A DNA stretch of 64,000 nt from CAVQFO01 sp963711725 (GTDB taxonomy: Bacteria > Pseudomonadota > Gammaproteobacteria > Nitrococcales > Aquisalimonadaceae). Shown piece after piece: positions 35,501 through 44,255 of this stretch (its first letter is position 1; the number at the start of each line of letters is the position of its first letter). The position numbers and the translations under genes were made by a program. Location: positions 124,001-188,000 of the forward strand of contig CAVQFO010000018.1 of NCBI GenBank assembly GCA_963711725.1, written 5' to 3'. The notes beneath the pieces are model-generated. The model was not told the DNA's origin. It searched no databases and worked only from the letters and a program-made list of their open reading frames with translations.

Positions 35501-36787
35501 ATGGCGAAAATCAAGTCGATCACCGCACGTGAAATCCTGGATTCCCGGGGCAACCCCACCATCGAGGCCGATGTGGTTCTGGATTCCGGCGCGTTCGGCC
35601 GGGCCGCGGCCCCCTCCGGCGCCTCCACGGGGACCCGCGAAGCGATCGAGTTGCGCGACGGCGATGCCAAGCGCTACATGGGCAAGGGCGTGCTCAAGGC
35701 CGTCGCCAACGTCAACGGCCCGATCCGGGAAGCGTTGCTCGGCCTGGAGGCCGACGACCAGCGTGCCATCGATGATCGGCTGATTGCCCTGGACGGCACC
35801 GACAACAAGGGGAAGCTCGGCGCCAATGCCATTCTGGCGGCGTCGCTGGCAGTGGCCAAGGCTGCTGCGGCGGACCACGGCCAGCCGTTGTATCGCCATC
35901 TCAATCCCACCGGGCCCCAGATCCTGCCCGTACCCATGATGAATATCCTCAACGGCGGCGCCCATGCGGACAACAGCGTCGACCTGCAGGAGTTCATGGT
36001 GCTGCCGGTGGGGCTGCCCAGTTTCAGCGAAGCGCTTCGCTGCGGTACCGAAATCTTCCATGCCCTGAAGAAGGTGTTGAGCGCACGGGGTTTGAACACT
36101 TCCGTGGGTGACGAAGGCGGATTTGCCCCCGACCTGCCGTCCAATGAGGCGGCCCTGGAAACCATCGTCGAGGCCGTTGGCAAGGCGGGCTACACCCTGG
36201 GCAAGGACGTTTATCTCGGCCTGGATGTGGCCAGCTCGGAATTCTACGAGGATGGCTCTTATCACCTGGCCTCGGAGGGCAAGCGCTTCAGCGCCGCCGA
36301 GTTCACCGATTACCTGGCTGGCTGGGTGGACAAGTACCCGATCATCTCCATCGAGGACGGCATGGCGGAAGGTGACTGGGAAGGTTGGAAGATCCTCACG
36401 GAGCGCTTGGGCGATCGTGTCCAGTTGGTGGGCGACGATTTGTTCGTGACCAATACGCGTATCCTCCAGCAGGGCATTGATCAGGGCGTCGCGAATTCCA
36501 TTCTGATCAAGTTCAATCAGATCGGGAGCCTGAGCGAGACGCTGGACGCCATCGCCATGGCCGAGGACGCGGGCTACACTGCCGTGGTTTCCCACCGTTC
36601 CGGAGAGACGGAGGACACCACCATCGCCGATCTGGCGGTGGCGACCACCGCTACCCAGATCAAGACAGGTTCCCTGTGTCGTTCGGACCGGGTCGCAAAG
36701 TACAATCAATTGCTTAGGATCGAAGGGGAGTTGGGATCCGATGCCGTGTACGCCGGCGCCCGGGCCTTCCCTTCGCTGAAGCTGTAA
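35501..36787 (+). CDS. eno: Enolase
   Basis: Glycolytic enzyme converting 2-phosphoglycerate to PEP, and in many proteobacteria a degradosome component. The 428-residue protein begins MAKIKSITAREILDSRGNPT. It carries VGDEGGFAPDL, the metal-ligand segments LGLDVASSEFY and SIEDGMAEGDWEGW, the LVGDDLFVTN strand, and the catalytic-loop region IKFNQIGSLSET followed by SHRSGETEDT. It supplies the PEP used by KdsA just upstream. The 86 bp between kdsA and eno is relatively AT-rich and may contain a promoter, but I could not define boxes. Confidence 0.98.
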   Translation: MAKIKSITAREILDSRGNPTIEADVVLDSGAFGRAAAPSGASTGTREAIELRDGDAKRYMGKGVLKAVANVNGPIREALLGLEADDQRAIDDRLIALDGTDNKGKLGANAILAASLAVAKAAAADHGQPLYRHLNPTGPQILPVPMMNILNGGAHADNSVDLQEFMVLPVGLPSFSEALRCGTEIFHALKKVLSARGLNTSVGDEGGFAPDLPSNEAALETIVEAVGKAGYTLGKDVYLGLDVASSEFYEDGSYHLASEGKRFSAAEFTDYLAGWVDKYPIISIEDGMAEGDWEGWKILTERLGDRVQLVGDDLFVTNTRILQQGIDQGVANSILIKFNQIGSLSETLDAIAMAEDAGYTAVVSHRSGETEDTTIADLAVATTATQIKTGSLCRSDRVAKYNQLLRIEGELGSDAVYAGARAFPSLKL

Positions 36788-36820
36788 ACAAACCGGCCGC
36801 GAGCCGGGCGACGGGTGCGC

Positions 36821-37093
36821 ATGCGCTGGCTGATAGTCGTGCTGGTAGTTCTGTTGTTGATGCTGCAGATCAGGCTCTGGTCGGCGGACGGCGGCGTGCC
36901 CGAAGTGATCCATCTGCATAAGTCGGTGCAGGCTCAGCGTGCCGAGAACAAGGACCTCCAGGAGCGTAACGAGGCATTGGAAGCGGACGTGAAGGACTTG
37001 AAGGGCGGGCTCGACGCCGTGGAGGAACGGGCCCGCAGTGAACTGGGCATGATCAAGGACGGAGAACGCTTCTACCAGGTCGCCGCACCATGA
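36821..37093 (+). CDS. ftsB: Cell division protein FtsB
   Basis: Small bitopic divisome protein that links FtsL and FtsQ at the septum. ATG 36821 gives 90 residues: an N-terminal transmembrane segment (WLIVVLVVLLLMLQIRLW) and then a periplasmic leucine/charge heptad coiled-coil (about residues 25-70). The conserved EERARSELGMIKDGERFYQV tail follows. A GTG at 36815 is an alternative start. The stop overlaps ispD as ATGA, the usual ftsB-ispD coupling. Confidence 0.95.
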   Translation: MRWLIVVLVVLLLMLQIRLWSADGGVPEVIHLHKSVQAQRAENKDLQERNEALEADVKDLKGGLDAVEERARSELGMIKDGERFYQVAAP

Positions 37094-37830
37094 ACCGGCG
37101 TTCCGCCCCCTCGGTGTGGGCGGTGATCCCGGCCGCCGGCATTGGCCGGCGCATGGGAGGCGCCGTCCCCAAGCAGTATCTCGAACTCTTCGAGCGCCCC
37201 GTCATCCAGTGGAGCCTCCAGGCCGTGCTTGCCCCGGACGCCGTTCGCGGCGCGGTGGTTGCTCTCGGTTCGGGAGACCGCTATTGGGACGCTCTCCACG
37301 GTGAGCTCGCCAAGCCCGTTCATACCGTTTCAGGCGGTGTCGAGCGCTGCCATTCCGTGTTCAATGCCTTGGAATTCCTGCTGGACGGCAGGGGCCATGT
37401 CGATGACTGGGTCCTGGTGCATGACGCGGTGCGTCCCTGTGTAACGCGGGATGAGATCGAACGCCTTCTGCGCGAGGGGCTGGCCAACCCTGGCGGAGCG
37501 CTGCTGGGATTCCCGGTTCGAGACACACTGAAGCGGCAGGACGAAGACGGCGCGGTGGCGGAAACCGCCGATCGGTCGGGTTTATGGCACGCCCAGACAC
37601 CACAACTGTTCCCCTTGGCCGCCCTGCATGAAGCGCTGGAAGCAGCCCTGACGGGCGGCCTCAACGTAACGGACGAAGCTCAGGCCATGGAGAGGCTCGG
37701 GCACCGGCCGCGCCTGGTGGAAGGGCGGGCCACCAACCTGAAGATCACTCGACCGGCCGATCTGCCCCTGGCCGAGGCGATCCTTAAGGCCAGCTATCCG
37801 GAAAGGGCATTGGATGACCGCGATGATTAG
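37090..37830 (+). CDS. ispD: 2-C-methyl-D-erythritol 4-phosphate cytidylyltransferase
   Basis: Third enzyme of the MEP isoprenoid pathway, coupling CTP to methylerythritol phosphate. The 246-residue protein shows the nucleotidyltransferase loop VIPAAGIGRRMGG, a downstream Lys in PKQYL, VHDAVRPCVT and the ETADRSGLWHAQTPQLF segment. It overlaps ftsB by 4 bp and ispF by 17 bp. It works directly upstream of IspE and IspF and downstream of Dxr, whose gene here is frameshifted. Confidence 0.97.
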   Translation: MNRRSAPSVWAVIPAAGIGRRMGGAVPKQYLELFERPVIQWSLQAVLAPDAVRGAVVALGSGDRYWDALHGELAKPVHTVSGGVERCHSVFNALEFLLDGRGHVDDWVLVHDAVRPCVTRDEIERLLREGLANPGGALLGFPVRDTLKRQDEDGAVAETADRSGLWHAQTPQLFPLAALHEALEAALTGGLNVTDEAQAMERLGHRPRLVEGRATNLKITRPADLPLAEAILKASYPERALDDRDD

Positions 37831-38302
37831 AGTAGGGCAGGGCTTCGATGCCCATCGCTTTCAGCAGGGAGGCCGATTGATTCTGGGCGGTGTGGAAATC
37901 CCTCATACCCACGGCCTCGAGGCTCACTCCGATGGCGACGTGGTGCTTCACGCGCTGACCGATGCCCTCCTGGGCGCCGCCGCCCTGGGCGATTTGGGTC
38001 GACACTTCCCGGATACCGACGACGCCTATAGCGGTGCCGACAGCCGTATCCTGCTTCGGCACGCGGTTCGCTTGGCCGGGAAGGCGGGATGGCGCGTGGT
38101 CAACGCCGATGTCACCGTGATCGCCCAGCGGCCAAAGCTGGCCATGTACATGCCGTATATGCGCCAGAACATGGCGGCCGATTTGGATTGCGATACGGAT
38201 GCGATCAATGTGAAAGCCACCACCACCGAGGGCATGGGCTTCACCGGCAGCGGTGAGGGCATGGCTGCCATGGCGGTGATTCTTCTCGAGCGCCCGCGGT
38301 GA
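37814..38302 (+). CDS. ispF: 2-C-methyl-D-erythritol 2,4-cyclodiphosphate synthase
   Basis: MEP-pathway zinc enzyme that cyclises CDP-ME 2-phosphate. The 162-residue protein has the metal ligands in GQGFDAHRF (Asp and His) and the second His in HSDGDVVLHALTDALLGA, plus the C-terminal TTTEGMGFTGSGEGMAAMAV. ATG 37814 is preceded by an AAAGG-like site; ATG 37823 is the alternative. The stop overlaps the truD start as GTGA. Confidence 0.97.
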   Translation: MTAMIRVGQGFDAHRFQQGGRLILGGVEIPHTHGLEAHSDGDVVLHALTDALLGAAALGDLGRHFPDTDDAYSGADSRILLRHAVRLAGKAGWRVVNADVTVIAQRPKLAMYMPYMRQNMAADLDCDTDAINVKATTTEGMGFTGSGEGMAAMAVILLERPR

Positions 38303-39346
38303 GTGCTGAGCCGGTCACCACCGAGGCTTCGGTGGCGCAGCTGCCGCGGGCCTATGGGCCGCCGGTGGCCCGGGCCTGGCTGCGGGTAACGCCCGAGGAT
38401 TTTCGCGTCGACGAGCAACTTGGCTTCCCGTTGAGCGGCGAGGGTGAACACTTGTTTCTCCGCATCCGCAAGGAGCGGTGGAACACCGAGGATGTGGCCA
38501 AGCTCCTGTGCCGGGAATTCGGGGTGCGCCGAAACGCCGTCTCCTTTGCCGGCCTCAAGGACCGCAACGCGGTTGCCAGCCAATGGTTCAGCATTCACCT
38601 GCCGGGAATTGATCGACCGTGGGAGCCGGGCCCGATCGCCGAGGGCGTGGAACTGGTCGAGGCTGTTCGCAATGGCAGAAAACTGCGACGGGGCGCGTTG
38701 GCCGGTAACCGGTTCCGCCTGCGCGTGGGCATCGACGACTGCGATCGAAAGGCCGTGCACCAACGCCTGCTCCGCGTCGCATCGAGCGGTGTGCCCAATT
38801 ACTTCGGGGCTCAGCGCTTCGGCCGTCGTGGTGACAACGTGGCCCAGGCCTTGGAGATGTTCCAGGGGCGCCGGGTCCCTCGCCATATTCGCGGCTTGCT
38901 GCTGTCGGCCGTGCGGTCTCATCTGTTCAACGCCGTACTTGCGGAGCGGGTGGCCGAAGGCACCTGGAACGGTTGGGTTGGCGGCGACGCCATGATGCTG
39001 AACGGCAGCCGCTCCATGTTCGTTGCCGAGCCGGGCGACGAGCGAATCCGCGCGCCGGCTTGCGTTGTTCGACATCCATCCGACCGGCCCCATGGCCGGG
39101 GATGGCGATCCGCTGGCGGTGGGTGAGGCCGCGGCAGCGGAACAAGCGATCTTGGCGCGGTATCCGGAGCTGACAGCCGGACTGCGGGCGAACCGCCTGG
39201 AGGCGGCTCGGCGCCCATTGCGGTTACTTGCGCAAGGCATGGGCTGGCGTGAGCTGGAGGGGGGACGGTGGGAAATCAGCTTCGGTCTTCCCGCCGGTGC
39301 CTATGCGACGACGGTGCTTCGGGAGGCCTTTGACCTGGCCGAGTGA
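38299..39346 (+). pseudogene. truD: tRNA pseudouridine synthase TruD, apparent +1 frameshift
   Basis: Modifies U13 of tRNA-Glu. The first frame (GTG 38299) contains the TruD core, including FAGLKDRNAVASQWFS with the catalytic Asp, and PNYFGAQRFGRRGDN. After MLNGSRSMFVAEPGDERIRA the frame loses homology. It resumes one frame over as RLALFDIHPTGPM...FGLPAGAYATTVLREAFDLAE. Removing one C from the CC at 39055-39056 restores ERIRARLALFDIHPTGP and a protein of about 348 aa, the normal length. No motif is missing. Read error is the likelier explanation, although TruD is not essential, so real inactivation is also possible. Confidence 0.88.
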
Positions 39347-39355
39347 CCTCAGGCG

Positions 39356-39895
39356 CTATCGGTGGTGGTGCAGAAGCACGTAGAGTGCGCCGGTGCCGCC
39401 GTCTACGGGGCGCGCTGAGCAGAATGCGAGGACGGGCTCCCACTGGCGCAGCCAGCGATCCACCTTGCCCTTGAGGACGGGGCCCTTGTTGCTCGAGCGT
39501 CGTCCCTTGCCGTGAATCACCCGCACGCAACGGCGATCGGAGCGACGGCACTCCGCCAGGAAATCCTTCAAGGCCACATGGGCCATGGGTACGGTCAGAC
39601 CATGGAGATCCAATTCCGCCTCGATGCGGTATTGGCCGCGGCGGAGCTTGCGAAGCACCCGGCGCTGCAGGCCGGTCCGCCGAAAACTGAGTTCCTCCCC
39701 GGTTTCCAGGTCCTCGGGCTCGATATCGCCGCTCAGGAGTTCCTCCATGACGTGCCGCTCGTCCTCGTGGGTCTTGCGGGGCACGGGCGCGGGACGGCGC
39801 AGCTCGAAATCAGCCCGGTCGTGATCCATGCGGCGCACGTCGCGCATGGCTCGGCGGAAGAGATCGAGGTCGGATTCGGAGTCGTAGTCGGTCAT
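39356..39895 (-). CDS. smrA: Smr-domain protein, SmrA-like
   Basis: A 179-residue protein with a charged N-terminal region and a C-terminal Smr domain like that of MutS2. The signature LDLHGLTVPMAH (about residues 95-106) and the HGKG loop in RVIHGKGRRSSNKG are complete, as is the final GGTGALYVLLH strand. Smr domains can nick DNA or cleave mRNA on collided ribosomes (SmrB/MutS2). The FxxLRRGxYxIEAELDLHG lead-in looks more like the SmrA subgroup, whose role is less clear. It is convergent with truD (9 bp between stops) and divergent from surE. Confidence 0.85.
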   Translation of the reverse strand: MTDYDSESDLDLFRRAMRDVRRMDHDRADFELRRPAPVPRKTHEDERHVMEELLSGDIEPEDLETGEELSFRRTGLQRRVLRKLRRGQYRIEAELDLHGLTVPMAHVALKDFLAECRRSDRRCVRVIHGKGRRSSNKGPVLKGKVDRWLRQWEPVLAFCSARPVDGGTGALYVLLHHHR

Positions 39896-40068
39896 CGCCA
39901 GGACACCTGGAGGCTCGGCGCGTGGGTTAGCGGACGATGTCCTAGATTAACGTTTTCGCCCTGCTGGGTCATGTGTCCACCGTGGACGGGCGGCTTCGGT
40001 ATTGGCGGGCTCGTCGAGGCCGGGGAACGCGGTATACTCTCAGCGCGAATATTCGGTAAAGACGATTC

Positions 40069-40818
40069 ATGCATATTCTGATCAGCAACGACGACGGTTA
40101 CCAGGCATCAGGGCTCGTGCATCTAGCCGCGGCCATGCGTCGCTTGGGCGATGTAACGGTGGTCGCGCCGGACCGGGATCGCAGCGGTGCCAGCAATTCC
40201 CTGACCCTGGATCAGCCCATCCGTGCCACGCGGGTGGAAGACCGGCTCTACCGCATCGAGGGCACCCCCACGGATTGCGTTCATCTCGCCATCACCGGGC
40301 TACTGGACGACGAGCCGGATATGGTGGTCTCCGGTATCAATGCCGGGGCCAACATGGGCGATGACGTGCTCTACAGCGGCACGGTAGCAGCGGCCACGGA
40401 GGGGCGATTCCTGGGCTTGCCGGCGATTGCGGTCTCCTCGGCGTCGCCGGAGCCTCGCCACTACGAGACCGCCGCGCGAGTTGCGGCCACCCTGCTGGGG
40501 CGCTTGTTGGCCGATCCCCTGCCAGCGGATACCATCCTCAACGTCAACGTGCCGGATTGCTCATGGGACAGTCTGCGCGGGTTCGAGGCGACGCGGCTGG
40601 GCCAGCGGCATCGGGCCGAAGCCGCCATCGCCACCCGGGATCCGCGTGGCCGGCGCATCTACTGGATTGGTGCGGCGGGTGACGAAGAAGATGCAGGGCC
40701 GGGTACGGATTTCCACGCGGTGCGTAACGGATTCGTTTCCGTGACGCCGATCCAGGTGGATCTGACCCGGTACGAAGCCCTGGAGAAGATCGCCGGCTGG
40801 GTGGAAGGAATTCGCTGA
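40069..40818 (+). CDS. surE: 5'/3'-nucleotidase SurE
   Basis: Metal-dependent phosphatase acting on nucleoside monophosphates and exopolyphosphate, associated with stationary-phase survival. The 249-residue protein has the metal-binding ISNDDGYQASG (Asp8, Asp9), the Ser-Asn pocket DRSGASNSLTL, and VSGINAGANMGDDVLYSGTVAA. It heads the surE-pcm-yqaA-nlpD-rpoS cluster. TATACT at 40033-40038 is a possible -10 box, but no clear -35 lies 17 bp upstream. The stop overlaps the pcm start as TGATG. Confidence 0.97.
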   Translation: MHILISNDDGYQASGLVHLAAAMRRLGDVTVVAPDRDRSGASNSLTLDQPIRATRVEDRLYRIEGTPTDCVHLAITGLLDDEPDMVVSGINAGANMGDDVLYSGTVAAATEGRFLGLPAIAVSSASPEPRHYETAARVAATLLGRLLADPLPADTILNVNVPDCSWDSLRGFEATRLGQRHRAEAAIATRDPRGRRIYWIGAAGDEEDAGPGTDFHAVRNGFVSVTPIQVDLTRYEALEKIAGWVEGIR

Positions 40819-41480
40819 TGGATGAACGGACCCTGCGCGGTATCGGGATGACCTCTGAACGGACCCGTCGGCGCTTGATCGAGCGGCTGCGGGACCAGGG
40901 CATAACCAATGAACAGGTCCTGGAACGCATGGCCGGCACACCGCGGCACGTGTTCGTGGACGAGGCCCTGGCAAGCCGGGCCTACGAGGACACGGCATTG
41001 CCCATCGGCTACGGCCAGACCATCTCGCAGCCGTACGTGGTTGCGCGCATGACAGAGGCTCTGCTGGCCAGCGGAACATTGCGACGGGTGCTGGAGATCG
41101 GCACCGGCTGCGGCTACCAGACCGCCGTGTTGGCTTCGTTGGTCCCGGAGGTGTACTCGGTGGAGCGTGTCAGCGGCCTGCTGCGCCAGGCACGGGAGCG
41201 CTTTCGGCTGCTGGGGCTTCACAACGTCCGCGTCCGCCACGGCGACGGCTACCAGGGCTGGGAGGCCAATGCGCCGTTTGACGCCATCCTGCTCACCGCC
41301 GCTCCGCCGGTGATTCCCCCGGTCTTGATCCAGCAGTTGGCCGAAGGCGGCCGGCTGATTGCTCCCGTGGGAACCGATGGCGGGCAGGAATTGATGCAGT
41401 ACCGTAGGCGCGGAGCCGACGTGGAAGAGGCGCGGCTGGGCCCGGTCAGTTTTGTGCCGATGCTCGGCGGAGTGGTTTGA
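40818..41480 (+). CDS. pcm: Protein-L-isoaspartate O-methyltransferase
   Basis: Repairs isoaspartyl damage in ageing proteins using S-adenosylmethionine. The 220-residue protein has the conserved RHVFVDEALASRAYEDTALP and PIGYGQTISQPYVVARM motifs, the SAM loop LEIGTGCGYQTAVLA and the GDGYQGWEANAPFDAILLTAAPP region. ATG 40818 shares its A with the surE stop. Its co-occurrence with surE and rpoS is a long-standing stationary-phase gene cluster. Confidence 0.97.
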   Translation: MDERTLRGIGMTSERTRRRLIERLRDQGITNEQVLERMAGTPRHVFVDEALASRAYEDTALPIGYGQTISQPYVVARMTEALLASGTLRRVLEIGTGCGYQTAVLASLVPEVYSVERVSGLLRQARERFRLLGLHNVRVRHGDGYQGWEANAPFDAILLTAAPPVIPPVLIQQLAEGGRLIAPVGTDGGQELMQYRRRGADVEEARLGPVSFVPMLGGVV

Positions 41481-42061
41481 TGCAAGTGTTTTCGAAGCTT
41501 TACCGGCGCGTTCTGCGGTGGGCCGGCCATCCCCATGCGCCCTGGTATCTCGCGGGCCTGAGTTTCGCCGAGGCGTCGTTTTTCCCTATCCCGCCCGATG
41601 TAATGCTGATTCCCATGACCCTGGCCAAACCCCAGCGCGGCTTATCGTTTGCGGCGCTTGCGACCGCGGCATCGGTGGCCGGGGGAGGGTTGGGCTATGC
41701 CATTGGTTATTTCGGTCTCGAACTGGTCACACCATGGCTGCATGCGTTGGGCTATTGGGATGCGTACGTTCGCGTCGCCCACTGGTTCGAACTTTACGGC
41801 TTCTGGGTGGTGCTGCTGGCGGGGTTCTCGCCGATTCCCTACAAGCTGTTCACGATCGCCGCCGGCGCCCTCAGCCTGTCCCTGCTTCCCTTTCTTCTGG
41901 CCTCCGCGGCCGGGCGTGGTGGGCGGTTCTTCCTGGTTACCTTGCTTGTTTCCTGGGGGGGACCCAGGATAGAACCGTATCTTGAGCGTTACATCGACCG
42001 CCTTGGCTGGGCAACGGTGGGATTGACAGGGGTGGGATTGGTCGCCTGGAAAGTCTTTTAG
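41480..42061 (+). CDS. DedA/VTT-family membrane protein YqaA
   Basis: A 193-residue inner-membrane protein of the YqaA branch of the DedA (VTT) family, some members of which move lipids. It has about four hydrophobic segments and the family signatures SFAEASFFPIPPDVMLIPM and AGFSPIPYKLFTIAAG (the re-entrant Pro-rich loops). ATG 41480 overlaps the pcm stop (TGATG); a TTG at 41477 is the alternative. Genes of this family are often found between pcm and nlpD. Its substrate here is unknown. Confidence 0.9.
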   Translation: MQVFSKLYRRVLRWAGHPHAPWYLAGLSFAEASFFPIPPDVMLIPMTLAKPQRGLSFAALATAASVAGGGLGYAIGYFGLELVTPWLHALGYWDAYVRVAHWFELYGFWVVLLAGFSPIPYKLFTIAAGALSLSLLPFLLASAAGRGGRFFLVTLLVSWGGPRIEPYLERYIDRLGWATVGLTGVGLVAWKVF

Positions 42062-42152
42062 TAGGGGAGGCATCGGCCGGATTCGGTCGACGAGCAGTGA
42101 CTGGATCGGGGTACGCACAAGGGTTTCCGGCCGCTTGGACGGGCGTTCCGGC

Positions 42153-42905
42153 ATGAAACGGCCGGGCGCGGTGATCGCGGTTGCGGTGATTCTGGCCTCG
42201 GTGCTCGCCGGGTGCGCGAGAACGACCTACGCGCCGGTGGCGGACCGCAGTTTCCGATATGGTTCCGATTCCCCGGGTTTCTACGAGGTTCAGAAGGGCG
42301 ACACCCTTTACTCCATCGCCTGGCACCACGGCCTGGACCATCGCGAGCTGGCGCGGTGGAACGGCATATCGCCTCCCTACATCATCCATCCCGGTGACGA
42401 ACTCCGCCTTACCCCACCGCCGGAACGCCCCGGCAAGCACGCTGCCGTCGCTTCCCGACGGGAACCTGAACCGGCGAAAACGCCGGTGGCCCGGCACCCC
42501 AAGCCCTCCATTCATTCGCATCCCGCCGCAGAGCCCTACAGGTGGCAATGGCCAGCGCGAGGCAAGTTGGTCCGCACGTTCAACAAGAGCTTTCAGGGGA
42601 AGCAGGGTATCGATATCGCGGGTTCGCCGGGGCAGCCGATTCACGCGGCGGCCGGTGGGCGCGTGGTTTACAGCGGCAACGGGCTGGTGGGCTACGGAAA
42701 CCTGCTGATCATCAAGCACGACAGCCACTATCTGACGGCGTATGCCTATAACCGGAAGCTATTGGTAAAGGAGGGTGACCGGGTCAGGGCGGGCCAGGTA
42801 ATCGCCCGCATGGGAGCCGGTACCGACAGTAACGCGGAGCTGCACTTCGAGTTGCGACGGGATGGCAAGCCCGTGGACCCCCTGAGGTTCCTGCCGCCCA
42901 GATAG
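42153..42905 (+). CDS. nlpD: NlpD-like lipoprotein (LysM + LytM)
   Basis: Outer-membrane lipoprotein that activates a cell-wall amidase during septum splitting. From ATG 42153 there is a lipoprotein signal peptide with lipobox VLAGC, a LysM domain (YEVQKGDTLYSIAWHHGL, about residues 42-86), a Pro-rich linker, and a C-terminal M23/LytM domain (about 130-248). Metal-ligand positions of active M23 peptidases are replaced (KQGIDIAG instead of HxGxD, AYAYN instead of AHxH), as in E. coli NlpD, so it should regulate rather than cut. It directly precedes rpoS. Confidence 0.95.
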   Translation: MKRPGAVIAVAVILASVLAGCARTTYAPVADRSFRYGSDSPGFYEVQKGDTLYSIAWHHGLDHRELARWNGISPPYIIHPGDELRLTPPPERPGKHAAVASRREPEPAKTPVARHPKPSIHSHPAAEPYRWQWPARGKLVRTFNKSFQGKQGIDIAGSPGQPIHAAAGGRVVYSGNGLVGYGNLLIIKHDSHYLTAYAYNRKLLVKEGDRVRAGQVIARMGAGTDSNAELHFELRRDGKPVDPLRFLPPR

Positions 42906-43226
42906 GCTTTATCGGGTCGCCGTACGTTTCCGTGTCGGACTCGGCCCGAATGTGAGCGTTGAATCACCTCGAACCGGGCGGTTTTGATGCGGGGTTCGCG
43001 AATTTGTCAGATGTCTTTGTCCGCTCGTCAGGCTCTTCAACTGCATGAATGAGAAAGAAATATTGCTTTTGTCGGGAGGCGTTGCACGTCGCTTTGGGTC
43101 GGAATATAGTGGATCAGACCGAAAACAAAAAAGATTCGGGGTGCGCGTGCAGGCGTGCGGGTTCGGCGCAGCGGGACATGTGCGTCGGCCGGAACCGGCA
43201 GCGCCAGCACTATGGAAGGAGTAGCC
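42906..43226 (+). other. nlpD-rpoS intergenic region, rpoS leader
   Basis: A 321 bp non-coding stretch. It is locally AT-richer than the surroundings and holds a strong sigma70-type promoter at 43082-43110, leaving an rpoS leader of about 110 nt. In enteric bacteria the main rpoS promoter lies inside nlpD and the long leader is an sRNA target; here the best promoter is intergenic. I see no separate small gene. Confidence 0.6.
43082..43110 (+). promoter_or_regulatory. sigma70-type promoter for rpoS
   Basis: TTGCAC at 43082-43087 and TATAGT at 43105-43110 with a 17 bp spacer, about 116 bp before the rpoS start. Both boxes match the consensus at four or five of six positions. The expected transcription start is near 43117. 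Confidence 0.75.
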
Positions 43227-44231
43227 ATGGCTAAGAAGCAAGCAGTGGAGCTGAGTGCGATGACGGCACAGGAACAGCTCCAGGAGACCGACGAAGAACT
43301 GCTGCTCGACGAGACGGCGGAGGACGAGGAGAAAGAGGACGAGGAGAGCGCCGCCATCGAGGAGGTGACGCACTTCGCTCCGGGGCACTATCCGGGCACC
43401 GGCCTTGATGCAACTCAGCTCTATCTCAACGAAATCGGGTTCTCGCCCCTGCTGACGGCGGAGGAAGAAGTCTATTTCGCGCGTCGCGCGCTTCGCGGCT
43501 GTGCCGATTCCCGGCGCCGGATGATCGAGAGCAATCTCCGGCTGGTCGTGAAAATCGCCCGTCGGTACATGAATCGTGGCCTGGCGTTTCTCGATTTGAT
43601 CGAGGAAGGCAACCTGGGTCTGATTCGCGCGGTTGAGAAATTCGATCCCGAAAGGGGCTTCCGTTTTTCGACTTACGCGACCTGGTGGATCCGCCAGACC
43701 ATAGAGCGGGCCATCATGAACCAGACCCGTACCATCCGCCTGCCCATCCACGTGATCAAGGAAATCAACCAGTGTTTGCGCACGGCCCGTCGCCTGACGC
43801 AGAAGCTGGACCACGAACCCACGGTGGACGAGATTGCCAAGGTGCTGGACCGGCCCCTGGACGATGTGCGCCGCATGCTGGGTTTGAACGAAGGGACCAC
43901 CTCCGTGGACACCCCCATCGGCCGCGATGCCGATCGAGTGCTCCTGGATGCCATTCCGGACGAGAACAATCCTGATCCGTCCGTGGTGCTGCAGGACGGC
44001 GACATCATGGCGCATCTGGATGTCTGGCTGGAAGAGCTCAGTGAGAAGCAGCGGGCCGTGGTCGTACGCCGTTTCGGCCTGCACGGCTTTGAAAAATGTA
44101 CCCTTGAAGAAGTGGGCAATGAAATCGGCGTGACGCGGGAGCGGGTTCGCCAGATTCAGATCGATGCCCTGCGCAAGCTCAGGGAAGTCATGGAGCGGGC
44201 GGGTTTTTCCCAGGATGCATTATTCGGCTGA
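43227..44231 (+). CDS. rpoS: RNA polymerase sigma factor RpoS
   Basis: Stationary-phase/general stress sigma factor. ATG 43227 is preceded by AAGGAG at a 6 nt spacing and gives 334 residues. After an acidic N-terminal region (about residues 20-50, nearly all Asp/Glu) comes region 1.2 with DATQLYLNEIGFSPLLTAEE. Regions 2.1-2.4 follow (NLRLVVKIARRYMNRGLAFLD, RFSTYATWWIRQTIERAI), then region 3, and region 4.2 (TLEEVGNEIGVTRERVRQIQ) for -35 recognition. The nlpD-rpoS context supports RpoS over RpoD or RpoH. The frame is open to 43155, but without a ribosome site. Confidence 0.98.
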   Translation: MAKKQAVELSAMTAQEQLQETDEELLLDETAEDEEKEDEESAAIEEVTHFAPGHYPGTGLDATQLYLNEIGFSPLLTAEEEVYFARRALRGCADSRRRMIESNLRLVVKIARRYMNRGLAFLDLIEEGNLGLIRAVEKFDPERGFRFSTYATWWIRQTIERAIMNQTRTIRLPIHVIKEINQCLRTARRLTQKLDHEPTVDEIAKVLDRPLDDVRRMLGLNEGTTSVDTPIGRDADRVLLDAIPDENNPDPSVVLQDGDIMAHLDVWLEELSEKQRAVVVRRFGLHGFEKCTLEEVGNEIGVTRERVRQIQIDALRKLREVMERAGFSQDALFG

Positions 44232-44255
44232 TTGCACCAACACCAACCGTCTCGT

